DNA of 64,000 nt from Sphingobium sp. Leaf26 (GCF_001421665.1 NZ_LMKV01000028.1:857-64856); one strand, 5' to 3'; numbered from the stretch's first letter, positions 1-8,741 are shown. Program-made: numbers and translations. The notes: generated by a model from the letters alone, not told the origin.

Positions 1-89
1 CCGCCGATCAGATAGCGATCCCGCAATTCCTCGTTCGATACGCACTCCATCATGTCGGGATGCGTCGCATAATAGGTCTTCTCGAACAT
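1..89 (-). CDS. kduI: 5-keto-4-deoxyuronate isomerase, 5' fragment only
   Basis: Only the first 29 or so codons are inside the window and the gene continues past the left edge. The start is ATG at 89-87, preceded at normal spacing by a GAGGAG ribosome-binding site. The translation opens [17 protein letters not shown] and continues [10 protein letters not shown], which matches my memory of the N-terminus of KduI proteins from sphingomonads. KduI converts 5-keto-4-deoxyuronate, released from unsaturated uronates by GH105/GH88 enzymes, to 3-deoxy-D-glycero-2,5-hexodiulosonate on the way to KDG. It therefore fits the GH105 gene further right. It lies downstream of lutC on the same strand but has its own 94-bp leader containing a candidate IclR operator. 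The identification rests on a short fragment. Confidence 0.7.
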   Translation of the reverse strand, partial: MFEKTYYATHPDMMECVSNEELRDRYLIG

Positions 90-150
90 CGAAATCTCCT
101 CGGAACTTTGCGCCCTTATAGCGTCCGATGCTCCGAAAGGAACCATTTAT

Positions 151-165
151 TCCCTGAATGTGGAA
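151..165. promoter_or_regulatory. Candidate IclR-type operator upstream of kduI
   Basis: The 15-mer TCCCTGAATGTGGAA has a perfect right half (GTGGAA) and a degraded left half relative to the palindrome TTCCACATAGTGGAA that recurs before other operons in this locus. It lies 62 bp upstream of the kduI start. This is the weakest left half of the set. Confidence 0.4.
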
Positions 166-183
166 TGATGGTCCGAAATGCGG

Positions 184-795
184 TTACTGCTCCCGCAACA
201 ATATGACATGCAGGAATCGCGGCCCATGGGCGCCCCGTACATAGCTACCCTCGATATCCGTGGTACCCGATACGCCGGTGATCCAGTAATGCGCGCGCGG
301 CTGCGCTCCGACCAGCGGCGCCGCCTCCAGATGGGCGGCGATGTCCCGCACCGCCAGCAGCACGATATGATGCAGCGTCAGGAAATTGGGCAGCATCGGC
401 GCCTGCGGCGACGTCTCGAAGACCAGCGACCCGCTCTCCGCAATCCCCCGTCTCGCGATCGCCAGCGCAGCGGCCTCATCCGGTGCAGCGACGTCATGCA
501 GGGTGAAGCCGCGCCAGTCGCAGGCCATCAGGCGCGGATCAGGCGGTAGGCACAGGCTGCGCGCCTCCCCCTGCGCATCGAGATAGCGGGCGACGGCGGC
601 CGGCAGGTCGGCGATCGTGTCGATCGCGTCATGGCTGGCGCTGACGCTGGGCAAAGCCAGTCGGGCCAGAAATTCCGCCTCCAGCGCATCTTCGTCCACC
701 ATCGGCCGCTCCGGCGCGACCAGCAGGGCATCGGCCTCCGCCTTGTCCGGCGCAGCCCCCTTCAACCGGGACAGGATGGCGTCCCGCGCACTCAT
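184..795 (-). CDS. lutC: Lactate utilization protein C (LUD domain)
   Basis: A 203-aa LUD-domain protein, about the family length. LutA, LutB and LutC together form the iron-sulfur-dependent L-lactate oxidation system first described in Bacillus subtilis. Conserved LUD features are visible in the second half: a GIAESGSLVFE stretch near residues 115-125, and a GVSGTTDIEG motif near 173-182 that corresponds to the family TADIE signature. Its ATG overlaps the lutB stop as ATGA, so translation is probably coupled. It is the last lut gene before kduI. In this cluster it probably helps oxidise the L-lactate produced by rhamnose breakdown. Confidence 0.88.
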   Translation of the reverse strand: MSARDAILSRLKGAAPDKAEADALLVAPERPMVDEDALEAEFLARLALPSVSASHDAIDTIADLPAAVARYLDAQGEARSLCLPPDPRLMACDWRGFTLHDVAAPDEAAALAIARRGIAESGSLVFETSPQAPMLPNFLTLHHIVLLAVRDIAAHLEAAPLVGAQPRAHYWITGVSGTTDIEGSYVRGAHGPRFLHVILLREQ

Positions 796-2198
796 CGGCG
801 GCGCTCCTTCTTATACTGGTTCATGAACGTCTGCGGCGCGGGCTTGGGCATGTCGCGATACTGCGTCCAGCCGCCCGCCAACGGCAACCGGTTGATCCAC
901 CCCGTCTTCCCCAGCATCTGCATCGCCCGCACCGCAACCCCGGTGCCGAAGCGATAGAGCGCCGGCCGCCGCGCCACCCAGGCCCATACGCCCAGCCCCC
1001 AGCGCATCGACCTCGGCTCCAGCCCCTCGCGCCAGCTCTTCTCGCGCCACCCCTTCAGCAATGTGGGCAGCGGGATGCGCACCGGGCACACCTCCTGGCA
1101 TTTGCCGTTCAGCGTACAGGCGCTCGCCAGTTCGCGGCTCTCCTTCAACCCGTCGAACACCGGCGTCAGCACCGCGCCCATCGGCCCCGGATAGGTGCCG
1201 CCATAGGCATGGCCGCCAATCTGCCTGAACACCACGCAATGATTCATGCAGGCGCCGCAGCGGATGCAGCGCAGCATCTCCGCCAGCCCTTCCTCGCGCA
1301 TCTTCGTGCGGCCATTGTCGACCAGCACGATGTGCATCGCCTCCGGCCCGTCGCGGTCGCCCACGCGCTTCGGTCCGGTATAGAAAGTCGTATATTGGGT
1401 CAGCGCCGCGCCGGTGGCGGATCGCGCCAGCATCCGCAGCATATGGATGGCGTGCGGCATGCTTGGCACGATCTTCTCGATCCCAGCCGTCACGATATGG
1501 ACGCGGGGCGGCACCAGCGACAATTCGGCATTGCCTTCATTGGTGACGGTGCAGATCGCGCCCGTATCCGCGATCAGGAAATTGGCACCCGATATGCCCA
1601 CGTCCGCGCCCAGCATCTGCGTGCGCAATTCCCGCCGCGCGCTTTCCGCCATCGCGGCGATCGTCTCTTCCTGATGCGGGCTGCGATGCTTCGCCTTGAA
1701 CAGCGCCGATACCTGCTCGCGTGTCTTGTGCATGGCGGGCCAGATGATGTGCGAGGGCCGCTCGTCCGCCAGTTGGATGATATGTTCGGCCAGATCCGTC
1801 TCGACCCGGCCGATCCCGGCCTCGGCCAGCGCATGGGGCAGGCCGATCTCCTCGCCCAGCATGGATTTGGACCGCGCCACGCTCTTCGCGCCCGCCGCCT
1901 TGCAGATGTCGATGACGATCCGGCAGGCTTCGTCCGTCGTGCTCGCCCAATGGACCCTGGCCCCCGCCGCGATGGCGTTCGCCTCGAATTCCTCCAGATA
2001 GGCGCCCAGATGCGCGATGACATGGTCCTTGATCGCGGCCGCCCTGTCCCGCGCCGCCTCGAAATCGGGGAAGGCCTCGACCGCCACCGCGCGCTTGGCT
2101 TGGGCCGTACCGGCGGTCCGCTCGACCGCGACCTTCAATATAGGGTCGGCCAGTGCGGCGTCGGCCCGATCTTTGAAACTGGCTGTAAAGCCGCTCAT
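792..2198 (-). CDS. lutB: Lactate utilization iron-sulfur protein LutB
   Basis: A 468-aa protein with a LUD domain in roughly residues 70-300, followed by two 4Fe-4S cysteine motifs: CIRCGACMNHC near residues 308-318 and CTLNGKCQEVCP near 358-370. This is the standard LutB layout. It is thought to pass electrons from L-lactate oxidation into the respiratory chain together with LutA and LutC. A purine-rich GGGGAAGAGG precedes the ATG at 2198. It overlaps both neighbours by ATGA (lutA stop at 2195-2197, lutC start at 795), so lutABC look translationally coupled. No membrane segments are apparent, consistent with a cytoplasmic or peripheral complex. Confidence 0.92.
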   Translation of the reverse strand: MSGFTASFKDRADAALADPILKVAVERTAGTAQAKRAVAVEAFPDFEAARDRAAAIKDHVIAHLGAYLEEFEANAIAAGARVHWASTTDEACRIVIDICKAAGAKSVARSKSMLGEEIGLPHALAEAGIGRVETDLAEHIIQLADERPSHIIWPAMHKTREQVSALFKAKHRSPHQEETIAAMAESARRELRTQMLGADVGISGANFLIADTGAICTVTNEGNAELSLVPPRVHIVTAGIEKIVPSMPHAIHMLRMLARSATGAALTQYTTFYTGPKRVGDRDGPEAMHIVLVDNGRTKMREEGLAEMLRCIRCGACMNHCVVFRQIGGHAYGGTYPGPMGAVLTPVFDGLKESRELASACTLNGKCQEVCPVRIPLPTLLKGWREKSWREGLEPRSMRWGLGVWAWVARRPALYRFGTGVAVRAMQMLGKTGWINRLPLAGGWTQYRDMPKPAPQTFMNQYKKERRR

Positions 2199-2950
2199 GC
2201 CTCTTCCCCGATCGCCGGCCCGTCACCCATGCCGGCGATCAGCTCGATCGCGTGGAAAGCGCGCACCTTGCTGCCCTTGCGATTGAGCTTCCCCGCCATG
2301 TTCATCAGGCAGCCCAGATCGCCCGCCAGCAACAGGTCCGCGCCGGTCGCGTCGATCGCATCGGCCTTCTCGCCGACGATCGCGTTGGAAATGGCCGGAT
2401 ATTTGACGCAGAACGTCCCGCCAAACCCGCAACATGTCTCCTCGCCCGCGAGTGGCGCGAACCGCAGCCCCTCCACGCTTTTCAGCAACCGGCGCGGCTG
2501 CGCCTTGATCCCCAGTTCGCGCAGGCCCGAACAACTGTCATGATAGGTCGCTCTGGCATCCACCGTGACACCTTCGGGCTTCCACCCGCACACCTCGTCC
2601 AGATAGGCCATGATCTCGAACGTGTTGCCCGCCACCGCCTGCGCGCGCGCGCGCCACGCCGCATCATGCTCGAACAATTCGGAATAATGGCAGCGGATCG
2701 TCCCGGCGCACGACCCCGATGGCACCACCACCGCCTCATAGGGTTCCAGCGCCGCGATCGTCTGCTTCGCCAGCGCCACCGCATGATCGCGATCGCCGCT
2801 GTTGAGCGCGGGCTGGCCGCAACAGGTCTGCCCCTCCGGCACCACGACCTCGCATCCGGCCGCCTCCAGCGCGCGGATCGCGGCAAAGCCGATGCGTGGC
2901 CGCATCAGGTCGACAAGGCAGGTGACGAACAGGGCGACTTTACGTGTCAT
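2195..2950 (-). CDS. lutA: Lactate utilization protein A (CCG-domain Fe-S protein)
   Basis: A 251-aa protein starting at ATG 2950 (MTRKVALFVTCLVD). The reading frame stays open upstream, but that part lies inside the neighbouring hydrolase gene. It carries the two cysteine-rich CCG motifs of the family, TCCGQPALNSGD near residue 40 and ETCCGFGGTFC near residue 170, which bind an unusual Fe-S cluster in related proteins. LutA/GlcF-like subunits take part in L-lactate (or glycolate) oxidation, and the immediate lutB-lutC neighbours settle the choice as L-lactate. The start overlaps the stop of the preceding hydrolase gene by ATGA, which ties lutABC into the pectin and rhamnose operon rather than a free-standing lactate operon. 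Confidence 0.92.
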   Translation of the reverse strand: MTRKVALFVTCLVDLMRPRIGFAAIRALEAAGCEVVVPEGQTCCGQPALNSGDRDHAVALAKQTIAALEPYEAVVVPSGSCAGTIRCHYSELFEHDAAWRARAQAVAGNTFEIMAYLDEVCGWKPEGVTVDARATYHDSCSGLRELGIKAQPRRLLKSVEGLRFAPLAGEETCCGFGGTFCVKYPAISNAIVGEKADAIDATGADLLLAGDLGCLMNMAGKLNRKGSKVRAFHAIELIAGMGDGPAIGEEA

Positions 2951-3912
2951 AATCCATGGCGTTTCGCGAAGTTGAGGAACAGGTCGGGCCAGGGCGCGGG
3001 CGCGGCCGGGGCGGGCGGCAGGCCGAAACCGTGATTGCCGTTCTCGAACAAATGACATTCCGCCGCTATGCCCCGCGCGCGCAGCGACGCCAGCATCGCC
3101 AGACTGTTTTCCGGCGGCACGGCGACGTCGTTCAGCGCATGGGCGAGGAAGACGGGCGGCGTCTGCGCGCTGACATCCTGATCCATGGAATAGGCGCGCA
3201 GCCGTTCGGGCGAGGGCGTCTCGCCCAGCAATTGCGTGCGCGACCCGGCATGGACGAACGGACCCTCCATCTGGATCACCGGATACATATAGGCGGCAAG
3301 CGCAGCCTTGATCGGCTCGCGATCGCTGGCATCCACCGGGGCGTAGCTTTCCTGCGGCGTGCGGCTGGTCAGCCACGCGGCCAGATGCCCGCCGGCCGAA
3401 AAGCCCATCACGCCCACCCGCTCCGGGTCGAACTTTTCCTTATGTCCCAGCGCCCGCACCAGCCGCAACGCGCGCTGCGCATCCTGCAACGGCGCTTCCG
3501 CACCCGCCGCCCATCCATCGGCGGGCATGCGGTAGACCAGCGAGAAACAGGCATAGCCCGCCTCGGCGAAACGGCGGGCGATCGCATAGCCTTCCTTGCC
3601 GATGGCGACGCGGGTGTAACCGCCGCCGGGGATCAGCAACATCGCCGCGCCATTGGGCTTTGCCGGTCGCAGCAGCGTCAATGTCGGCGTCGTCACATGC
3701 GAGAAAGCGGTGTCGTCGGCAGGGCTTTGGGGCTGGCGCAGCGTCTCGACCTCCCGCACCGTCACATGCTCGCCGCCGGGCGCCTTGCCCGGCCAGATCG
3801 GGAAGCGCTCGAAACCCGACGGCAATGGGAAGGTCTGCGCCATAACAGGGGACGCCAGCGCCACGCCGGCGATGCTGCCGGCCAGCAAGGTCCGTCGATC
3901 GATCAGGGTCAT
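2947..3912 (-). CDS. Exported alpha/beta hydrolase, probable sugar esterase
   Basis: A 321-aa protein starting at ATG 3912. The N-terminus has a twin-arginine-like signal (DRRTLLAGSIAGVALASPV) ending in a VMAQ cleavage region, so export is likely. It shows the alpha/beta-hydrolase features of the BD-FAE/acetyl-xylan-esterase group: an oxyanion loop LLIPGGGYT near residue 92, nucleophile elbow GFSAGGHLA near 170, and a catalytic histidine in NGNHGFG near 294. Family members remove acetyl or feruloyl groups from plant glycans. Both ends overlap neighbouring genes (rhamnogalacturonan acetylesterase upstream, lutA downstream) by ATGA. The exact substrate cannot be read from sequence; removal of an acetyl group from a pectic glycan is an inference from context. 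Confidence 0.8.
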   Translation of the reverse strand: MTLIDRRTLLAGSIAGVALASPVMAQTFPLPSGFERFPIWPGKAPGGEHVTVREVETLRQPQSPADDTAFSHVTTPTLTLLRPAKPNGAAMLLIPGGGYTRVAIGKEGYAIARRFAEAGYACFSLVYRMPADGWAAGAEAPLQDAQRALRLVRALGHKEKFDPERVGVMGFSAGGHLAAWLTSRTPQESYAPVDASDREPIKAALAAYMYPVIQMEGPFVHAGSRTQLLGETPSPERLRAYSMDQDVSAQTPPVFLAHALNDVAVPPENSLAMLASLRARGIAAECHLFENGNHGFGLPPAPAAPAPWPDLFLNFAKRHGL

Positions 3913-4715
3913 CGGCAATCGCTCCTTCCTAATGGCGTGGCGCGGGTGAGGGCGGGGCGATCGGCCAGCACCTTGGCCGATATGGACAGGTTCAGCGCCT
4001 TCAACCCGCCGGCCACCAGATTGGCCACCTGGCGTCCGCCCACCTCGCTGAAATGGGTATCGTCGGTCACGCCCTTGGGGAAGGCGGCGATGCCGTCCCC
4101 GGCGCGATAATGGAGATAATAGGCTTTGGCAGCCTCCGGTCCCGCCCGGTCGAGCCAGCCGCGCGACAGCGATTCCAGATCGATCAGCGGCACATGCAAA
4201 TCCTTCGCCAGCGCCCGCATCACGCCCGAATAGTCCGGATAATCGGCCACCGCCCTGCCATCCGGGCCGAAGTTGCGCCGCGCAACCGGCGTCACCAGCA
4301 CCGGAACGCCGCCCGCGCCGCGCACATCCCAGACGAAGCGCATCAGGTTGGCGCGATAATCGGTTGCGGCAGGCGCCCACCGCTCCGGCTTGCCCCGCGC
4401 CTGATCATTATGGCCGAACTGGATCAGCACCGTGTCGCCCGGCAGCATGTCCGCCAGCAACTTCTCCCACCGCCCCTCCGACAGGAAGGTCCGGGTGGAT
4501 CGTCCGCCCATGGCATGGTTGGCGACCCGCACGGTCGGCGACAGGCCACAGCCCAGCATCTGCCCCCAGCCCATCTGCGGATAACGCGCCACCCCGTAAT
4601 CGGCCGCCGTCGAATCGCTGGCGATCAGAATCGTGTCGCCCGGATGCGTCGCGAAGGCGGGCAGCGGCGCGAGCAGGGCGGCAATGACAGCGGCAATTTT
4701 CGGGGCGATCTTCAT
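3909..4715 (-). CDS. Rhamnogalacturonan acetylesterase-like SGNH hydrolase
   Basis: A 268-aa SGNH/GDSL-fold protein with a Sec signal peptide (hydrophobic stretch at about residues 5-22). Block I is SDSTAADYG near residue 33 with the catalytic Ser, block III is IQFGHNDQA near residue 98, and the C-terminal Asp-x-x-His pair is in TDDTHFSEVG near residue 220. SDST and FGHND are characteristic of the rhamnogalacturonan acetylesterase (CE12) group, which removes O-acetyl groups from galacturonate in the RG-I backbone. It starts 130 bp downstream of the rhamnose dehydrogenase gene, separated by a palindromic repeat, and overlaps the next hydrolase gene by ATGA. A second member of the same family is encoded at 26996-28210. 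Confidence 0.85.
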   Translation of the reverse strand: MKIAPKIAAVIAALLAPLPAFATHPGDTILIASDSTAADYGVARYPQMGWGQMLGCGLSPTVRVANHAMGGRSTRTFLSEGRWEKLLADMLPGDTVLIQFGHNDQARGKPERWAPAATDYRANLMRFVWDVRGAGGVPVLVTPVARRNFGPDGRAVADYPDYSGVMRALAKDLHVPLIDLESLSRGWLDRAGPEAAKAYYLHYRAGDGIAAFPKGVTDDTHFSEVGGRQVANLVAGGLKALNLSISAKVLADRPALTRATPLGRSDCR

Positions 4716-4750
4716 GCGGCGACGTCCTGTTTGGGAACCTTCCCACCACT

Positions 4751-4827
4751 CCCGTTCGCCCTGAGCTTGTCGAAGGGCTCTTCTTCCTTAAAAAGCGAAG
4801 GGCTTCGACAGGCACAGCCCGAACGGG
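4751..4827. repeat. REP-type palindromic element, short form
   Basis: The left arm CCCGTTCGCCCTGAGCTTGT and a right arm ending CAGCCCGAACGGG form a long stem-loop around an A-rich centre. It belongs to the family seen at 9549, 42521, 47373 and 53460 (core GTTCGnnCTGAGCnTGTCGAAG). It sits between the rhamnose dehydrogenase gene and the acetylesterase gene and could act as an operon-internal stabilising or attenuating hairpin. Confidence 0.85.
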
Positions 4828-4845
4828 AACGGAATGTGCCTATGC

Positions 4846-5610
4846 TTATTGCAAATTCACATACATGCCGCCATCGACCAGCAGCGCCGCGCCGGTGACA
4901 TAGGCGGCCATGTCCGATGCCAGAAACACGATCGGCCCGGCCAGATCCTCCGGTGCCCCAAGCCGACCGAGCGGCGTGCGCGCTTCCATATATCGGCGCT
5001 TCTCGACATCGGCCAGATCGTCCTTGTTGATCTCGGTCAGGATGGTACCGGGCAACACGCTGTTGCAACGGATGCCATGCTTGCCCAGCGCGATCGCCGT
5101 GGACTGCATCAGAGAATGTACCCCTGCCTTGGTCGGGGTATAGTGCGTCTGATGCTCCCCGCCGACCAGCGCGGATATGGACGAGACGGCCACGATCGAC
5201 CCGCCATGCCCTTGCTTGACCATCTGCTGCGCGGCCGCCTGCACCATGAAGTAAGCGCCGTGCAGGTTCACCTTGAAGGTCCGCTCCACCACATCGACCG
5301 GCATGTCGAGGAAGGCGTGAAAGGGGCAGATGCCCGCATTGCTCACCATGACGTCGACCTTGCCGAACGCCTCGACCGCCTTTGCCACGAAGTCCTGCGC
5401 GGTTTGCGGGTCGGCGACGTCGCCCTTCACCGCGATGGCACGCTGCCCCAGCGCCTCGATCTCCGCCACGCAGCTTGCCGCAGGACCATCGCTGTTCGCA
5501 TAGTTGATGACGACATCTGCGCCATGCTGCGCCGCGCCGATGGCGGCGGCGCGGCCGATGCCGGTCGATGCGCCGGTGACGAGGACGGTCTTGCCTTCAA
5601 GCAGCTTCAT
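4846..5610 (-). CDS. LRA1: L-rhamnose 1-dehydrogenase (SDR family)
   Basis: A 254-aa classical short-chain dehydrogenase. The nucleotide-binding motif TGASTGIGR lies at about residues 12-20, NAG near 90, and the catalytic Ser...YTPTK near 145-162. The sequence closely resembles the NAD(P)-dependent L-rhamnose 1-dehydrogenase (LRA1) characterised from Sphingomonas sp. SKA58, notably around NAGICPFHAFLDMPVDVVE. It oxidises L-rhamnose to L-rhamnono-lactone, the first step of the non-phosphorylative pathway. The four other steps are encoded divergently at 6668-10582. It follows the iclR gene by 26 bp on the same strand, so the two are probably co-transcribed. Confidence 0.92.
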   Translation of the reverse strand: MKLLEGKTVLVTGASTGIGRAAAIGAAQHGADVVINYANSDGPAASCVAEIEALGQRAIAVKGDVADPQTAQDFVAKAVEAFGKVDVMVSNAGICPFHAFLDMPVDVVERTFKVNLHGAYFMVQAAAQQMVKQGHGGSIVAVSSISALVGGEHQTHYTPTKAGVHSLMQSTAIALGKHGIRCNSVLPGTILTEINKDDLADVEKRRYMEARTPLGRLGAPEDLAGPIVFLASDMAAYVTGAALLVDGGMYVNLQ

Positions 5611-5636
5611 GGGATCGCTCTTCCTTCAGATGATGA

Positions 5637-6485
5637 TTATCGCCGCACCGGGCGGCGGGGGGATTTGACGCCGGGGGTCCAGCCCAGGTCGGCGCTGATC
5701 TTCTGCGCGGTATCGCGTACATCCATGCTCAGCGCCTGCATCCGTTCGTCGTCCATATATTGGGCGGCGCTCGACAGGCTGATGGCGGCGACGATCGCGC
5801 CCGACGCATCGCGAATCGGCGCGGCGACACAGCGTATCTGGTCCTCATTCTCCTCCAGGTCGAAGGATCGGCCTTCGCCGGCATAGCTGCGCATCCGGTC
5901 CAGCCACTCGCCAAAATCGGCCGCATGGGTGCCCGCTTCATATTCGGCGTCGAACATCCGGCGCCACACCGGTTCCGGATCGTCCAGCAGCAACGCCTTG
6001 CCCAGGCCGGTCGAGGTCAGCGGGTGGCGGTCGCCGATACGGCTGGAAATTTCCACGCGGCGGCGCCCCGGAATCTTGTCGAGATAGAGCGCCTGCTCGC
6101 CGTCCAGCCGGCCCAGATGCACCACATCCTCGCTGGCGGCGGCCAGCGCCTCCAGATGTGGCCGGGCGATCTGCACCACATCGGCCTGGCTCTGCGCCAG
6201 AAATCCCAGCTGCAACAGCTTGGGGCCCAATTGATAGCCTTCGCGCGGCAGGAAGATCAGGAATCCGCGCTCCACCATCGCATTGGCCAGCCGATGCGTG
6301 GTCGACCGGGTCAGGCCCATCCGTTCGGACAGGTCGGCCAGCTTGATCGGCCCGTCGATCACCTGATCGAGCAGATCCAGCCCGCGATGCAGGGTCTGCG
6401 ATCCGCCCGTTTTTGCGGATGCCTTTTCCTCTCGCGCCAAATTTTCCGACCCATCCGATTCTGGGTTTGACGTTTTCTGTCTCAT
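5637..6485 (-). CDS. IclR-family transcriptional regulator
   Basis: A 282-aa IclR protein with an unusually long, charged N-terminal tail of about 30 residues. A winged helix-turn-helix follows at about residues 35-90 (LADLSERMGLTRSTTHRLAN), then the IclR effector-binding domain to about residue 270. The gene is divergent from the rhamnonate dehydratase gene, and the gap between them carries three candidate operators (6500, 6596, 6626). It is therefore a good candidate for the regulator of rhamnose and rhamnogalacturonan catabolism and of itself. The ligand is not evident from sequence; rhamnose, a rhamnose metabolite or a deoxy-keto acid are possible. A second IclR gene at 31674 may share the same operator. 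Confidence 0.88.
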   Translation of the reverse strand: MRQKTSNPESDGSENLAREEKASAKTGGSQTLHRGLDLLDQVIDGPIKLADLSERMGLTRSTTHRLANAMVERGFLIFLPREGYQLGPKLLQLGFLAQSQADVVQIARPHLEALAAASEDVVHLGRLDGEQALYLDKIPGRRRVEISSRIGDRHPLTSTGLGKALLLDDPEPVWRRMFDAEYEAGTHAADFGEWLDRMRSYAGEGRSFDLEENEDQIRCVAAPIRDASGAIVAAISLSSAAQYMDDERMQALSMDVRDTAQKISADLGWTPGVKSPRRPVRR

Positions 6486-6499
6486 CTAATAACACTCTA

Positions 6500-6514
6500 T
6501 CCCACAAAATGAGA
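6500..6514. promoter_or_regulatory. Candidate IclR operator at the iclR promoter
   Basis: TCCCACAAAATGAGA matches the locus palindrome TTCCACATAGTGGAA in the left half (5/6) and more weakly in the right half. It lies 15 bp upstream of the iclR start, a position suited to autoregulation. Confidence 0.4.
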
Positions 6515-6595
6515 AAAACAAGGGTGAAGGAGAGGCTGGCCTGATTCTTTCCGGTCCTGCCAAACTGACACTCCGGTTCCGCATCCTGCGGCCCT

Positions 6596-6640
6596 GATCA
6601 TATTGTGAAAGTTTATGCCTGTCGTTTCCACATATTGAAC
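6596..6640. promoter_or_regulatory. LRA3: Two candidate IclR operators before the rhamnose operon
   Basis: GATCATATTGTGAAA (6596-6610) and TTCCACATATTGAAC (6626-6640) lie 16 bp apart. The second has a perfect left half. They sit 28-72 bp upstream of the chosen GTG start at 6668, where the core promoter of the plus-strand rhamnose operon would be expected. Confidence 0.55.
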
Positions 6641-6667
6641 GCGGGCGAGGTTGAGGGAGTTTTTCGC

Positions 6668-7861
6668 GTGCCGATCGTGACGTTGCCGAAGATCAAGCAT
6701 GTCCGCGCTTTCACTGTGCGCGGCGGTGGTGCCGACTATCATGACCAGGGCGAAGGCCACTGGATCGACGACCATATCGCCACCCCCATGTCGAAATATC
6801 CCGAATATCGCCAGTCGCGCCAAAGCTTCGGGATCAACGTGCTCGGCACGCTGGTGGTGGAGATCGAGGCGGAGGACGGCACGGTCGGTTTTGCTGTGAC
6901 GACCGGCGGCGAACCGGCCGCCTATATCGTGGAAAAGCATCTCGCGCGCTTCCTCGAAGGCCGCGCGCCCACCGATTATGAGAAAATCTGGGACCAGATG
7001 TATTTCTCGACCCAATATTATGGCCGCAAAGGCTTGGTCATCAACGCCATTTCGGGCGTCGACCTCGCGCTGTGGGATCTGCTGGGCAAGCTGCGGCAGG
7101 AGCCGGTCTATCATCTGCTCGGTGGCGCGGTGCGCGACGAACTGCAATTTTACGCTACCGGCGCGCGCCCGGACAAGGCGAAGGAATTCGGCTTCATCGG
7201 CGGCAAGATGGCGCTGCACCACGGCCCGGCCGAAGGGGTCGAGGGCCTCAAGAAGAACATCGCCGAACTGGCCGACATGCGGTCGAAGGTGGGTGACGAT
7301 TTCTGGCTGATGTGGGACTGCTGGATGGCGCTGGACGTCGATTATGCCACCCGCCTCGCCATCGCCGCCCATGAACTCGGCCTCAAATGGATCGAGGAAG
7401 CGATCAGCCCCGACGATTATTGGGGCTATCAGCAACTCAAGCGCAACGTGCCCAAGGGGATGCTTGTCACCACCGGCGAACATGAAGCGACCCGCTGGGG
7501 CTTCCGCATGCTGCTGGAAATGGACTGCTGCGACATCATCCAGCCCGATGTCGGCTGGTGCGGCGGCGTGACCGAATTGCTGAAGATCAGCGCGCTGGCC
7601 GACGCCCATGGCAAGATGGTCGTGCCGCATGGCTCGTCTGTCTACAGCTATCATTTCGTCATCACCCGCCACAACTCGCCCTTCGCCGAGTTCCTGATGA
7701 TGCACCCCGGACCGACCGAGGTGGTGCCAATGTTCCATCCCCAATTGCTGGGCGAACCGGTGCCGGAAAATGGCCGTATGAAGGTCACCGCGCTCGACAA
7801 GCCCGGTTTCGGCGTCGACCTCAACCCCGACATCGCGATGCACCGCCCCTACACCCATTGA
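6668..7861 (+). CDS. LRA3: L-rhamnonate dehydratase (enolase superfamily)
   Basis: A 397-aa enolase-superfamily enzyme that dehydrates L-rhamnonate to 2-keto-3-deoxy-L-rhamnonate. It closely resembles E. coli RhmD, sharing [20 protein letters not shown] and [13 protein letters not shown]. Mg ligands and catalytic residues are visible: Asp in WDCWM near residue 216, Glu in WIEEAISP near 242, Glu in TGEHEA near 270, and the catalytic His in VPHGSSVYS near 320. I chose GTG 6668 because GAGGTTGAGGGAG precedes it and RhmD-like similarity begins at TLPKIK. An upstream GTG at 6605 would put coding sequence over two operator-like palindromes. It is the first gene of the plus-strand rhamnose operon. 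Confidence 0.93.
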   Translation: MPIVTLPKIKHVRAFTVRGGGADYHDQGEGHWIDDHIATPMSKYPEYRQSRQSFGINVLGTLVVEIEAEDGTVGFAVTTGGEPAAYIVEKHLARFLEGRAPTDYEKIWDQMYFSTQYYGRKGLVINAISGVDLALWDLLGKLRQEPVYHLLGGAVRDELQFYATGARPDKAKEFGFIGGKMALHHGPAEGVEGLKKNIAELADMRSKVGDDFWLMWDCWMALDVDYATRLAIAAHELGLKWIEEAISPDDYWGYQQLKRNVPKGMLVTTGEHEATRWGFRMLLEMDCCDIIQPDVGWCGGVTELLKISALADAHGKMVVPHGSSVYSYHFVITRHNSPFAEFLMMHPGPTEVVPMFHPQLLGEPVPENGRMKVTALDKPGFGVDLNPDIAMHRPYTH

Positions 7862-7883
7862 TCTGACAGAGAGACTGACCTCC

Positions 7884-8741
7884 ATGAAATTCGTTCGTTT
7901 CGGCCAGCGTGGCCAGGAAAAGCCCGGTGTCATCGACAGCGACGGCAACATCCGTGACCTGTCGGGCGTCGTCCCCGAACTGACGGTTGCGACCCTCGCC
8001 ACCGCGCAGGCCGCCGACATCGCATCGCTCCCCGTCGTGGAAGGCGCGCCGCGCTACGGCGTGCCGGTCAAGGGCATCGGCAAGATCGTCGCCATCGGCC
8101 TCAATTATGAGGATCATGCGATCGAATCGAACCTGCCGATCCCGACCGAACCGATGATGTTCATGAAGGCGCTGTCGTCGCTGAACGGCCCGAACGACGA
8201 AGTCGTGCTGCCGAAAAATTCGACCCATGGCGATTGGGAAGTCGAACTGGGCGTCATCATCGGGCAAACCTGCCGCTTCGTCAGCGAAGAGGACGCCCTG
8301 TCGAAGGTCGCGGGCTACACCCTGGTCAACGACGTGTCGGAACGCTTCAACCAGAAGCAGCGCGGCACCCAGTGGAGCAAGGGCAAGGGCCACGACACCT
8401 TCTGCCCGGTCGGTCCGTGGCTGGTGACGCCGGACGAGGTGGGAGACGTCCAGAATCTCGACATGTATCTGACCGTCAATGGGACACGGATGCAGACCGG
8501 CAACACGAAGACGATGATCTTCAACGTCGCCCAACTGATTTCCTATGTCAGCGAATATATCACCCTCTATCCCGGCGACCTGATGATCACCGGCACCCCG
8601 CCGGGCGTGGGTGAAGGCAAGAAGCCGAACGCCATCTACCTCAAGGCCGGCGACGTCATGGAACTGGGCATCGAAAAGCTGGGCGTCCAGACGCAGAATG
8701 TCTCCGAATGGCGTCATCTGGGCGACGAGGTGCTCGGATGA
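7884..8741 (+). CDS. LRA6: 2,4-diketo-3-deoxy-L-rhamnonate hydrolase (FAH family)
   Basis: A 285-aa fumarylacetoacetate-hydrolase-family protein. Metal ligands are visible in DWEVELGVIIG (Glu residues near 115-117) and YTLVNDVSER (Asp near 148), followed by the family motif GTPPGVG near residue 240. In the non-phosphorylative rhamnose pathway, LRA6 hydrolyses 2,4-diketo-3-deoxy-L-rhamnonate to pyruvate and L-lactate. Other FAH-family enzymes exist, but the position between the dehydratase and the 4-dehydrogenase makes LRA6 the best reading. It ends with an ATGA overlap with the next gene, so the two are translationally coupled. Confidence 0.92.
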   Translation: MKFVRFGQRGQEKPGVIDSDGNIRDLSGVVPELTVATLATAQAADIASLPVVEGAPRYGVPVKGIGKIVAIGLNYEDHAIESNLPIPTEPMMFMKALSSLNGPNDEVVLPKNSTHGDWEVELGVIIGQTCRFVSEEDALSKVAGYTLVNDVSERFNQKQRGTQWSKGKGHDTFCPVGPWLVTPDEVGDVQNLDMYLTVNGTRMQTGNTKTMIFNVAQLISYVSEYITLYPGDLMITGTPPGVGEGKKPNAIYLKAGDVMELGIEKLGVQTQNVSEWRHLGDEVLG

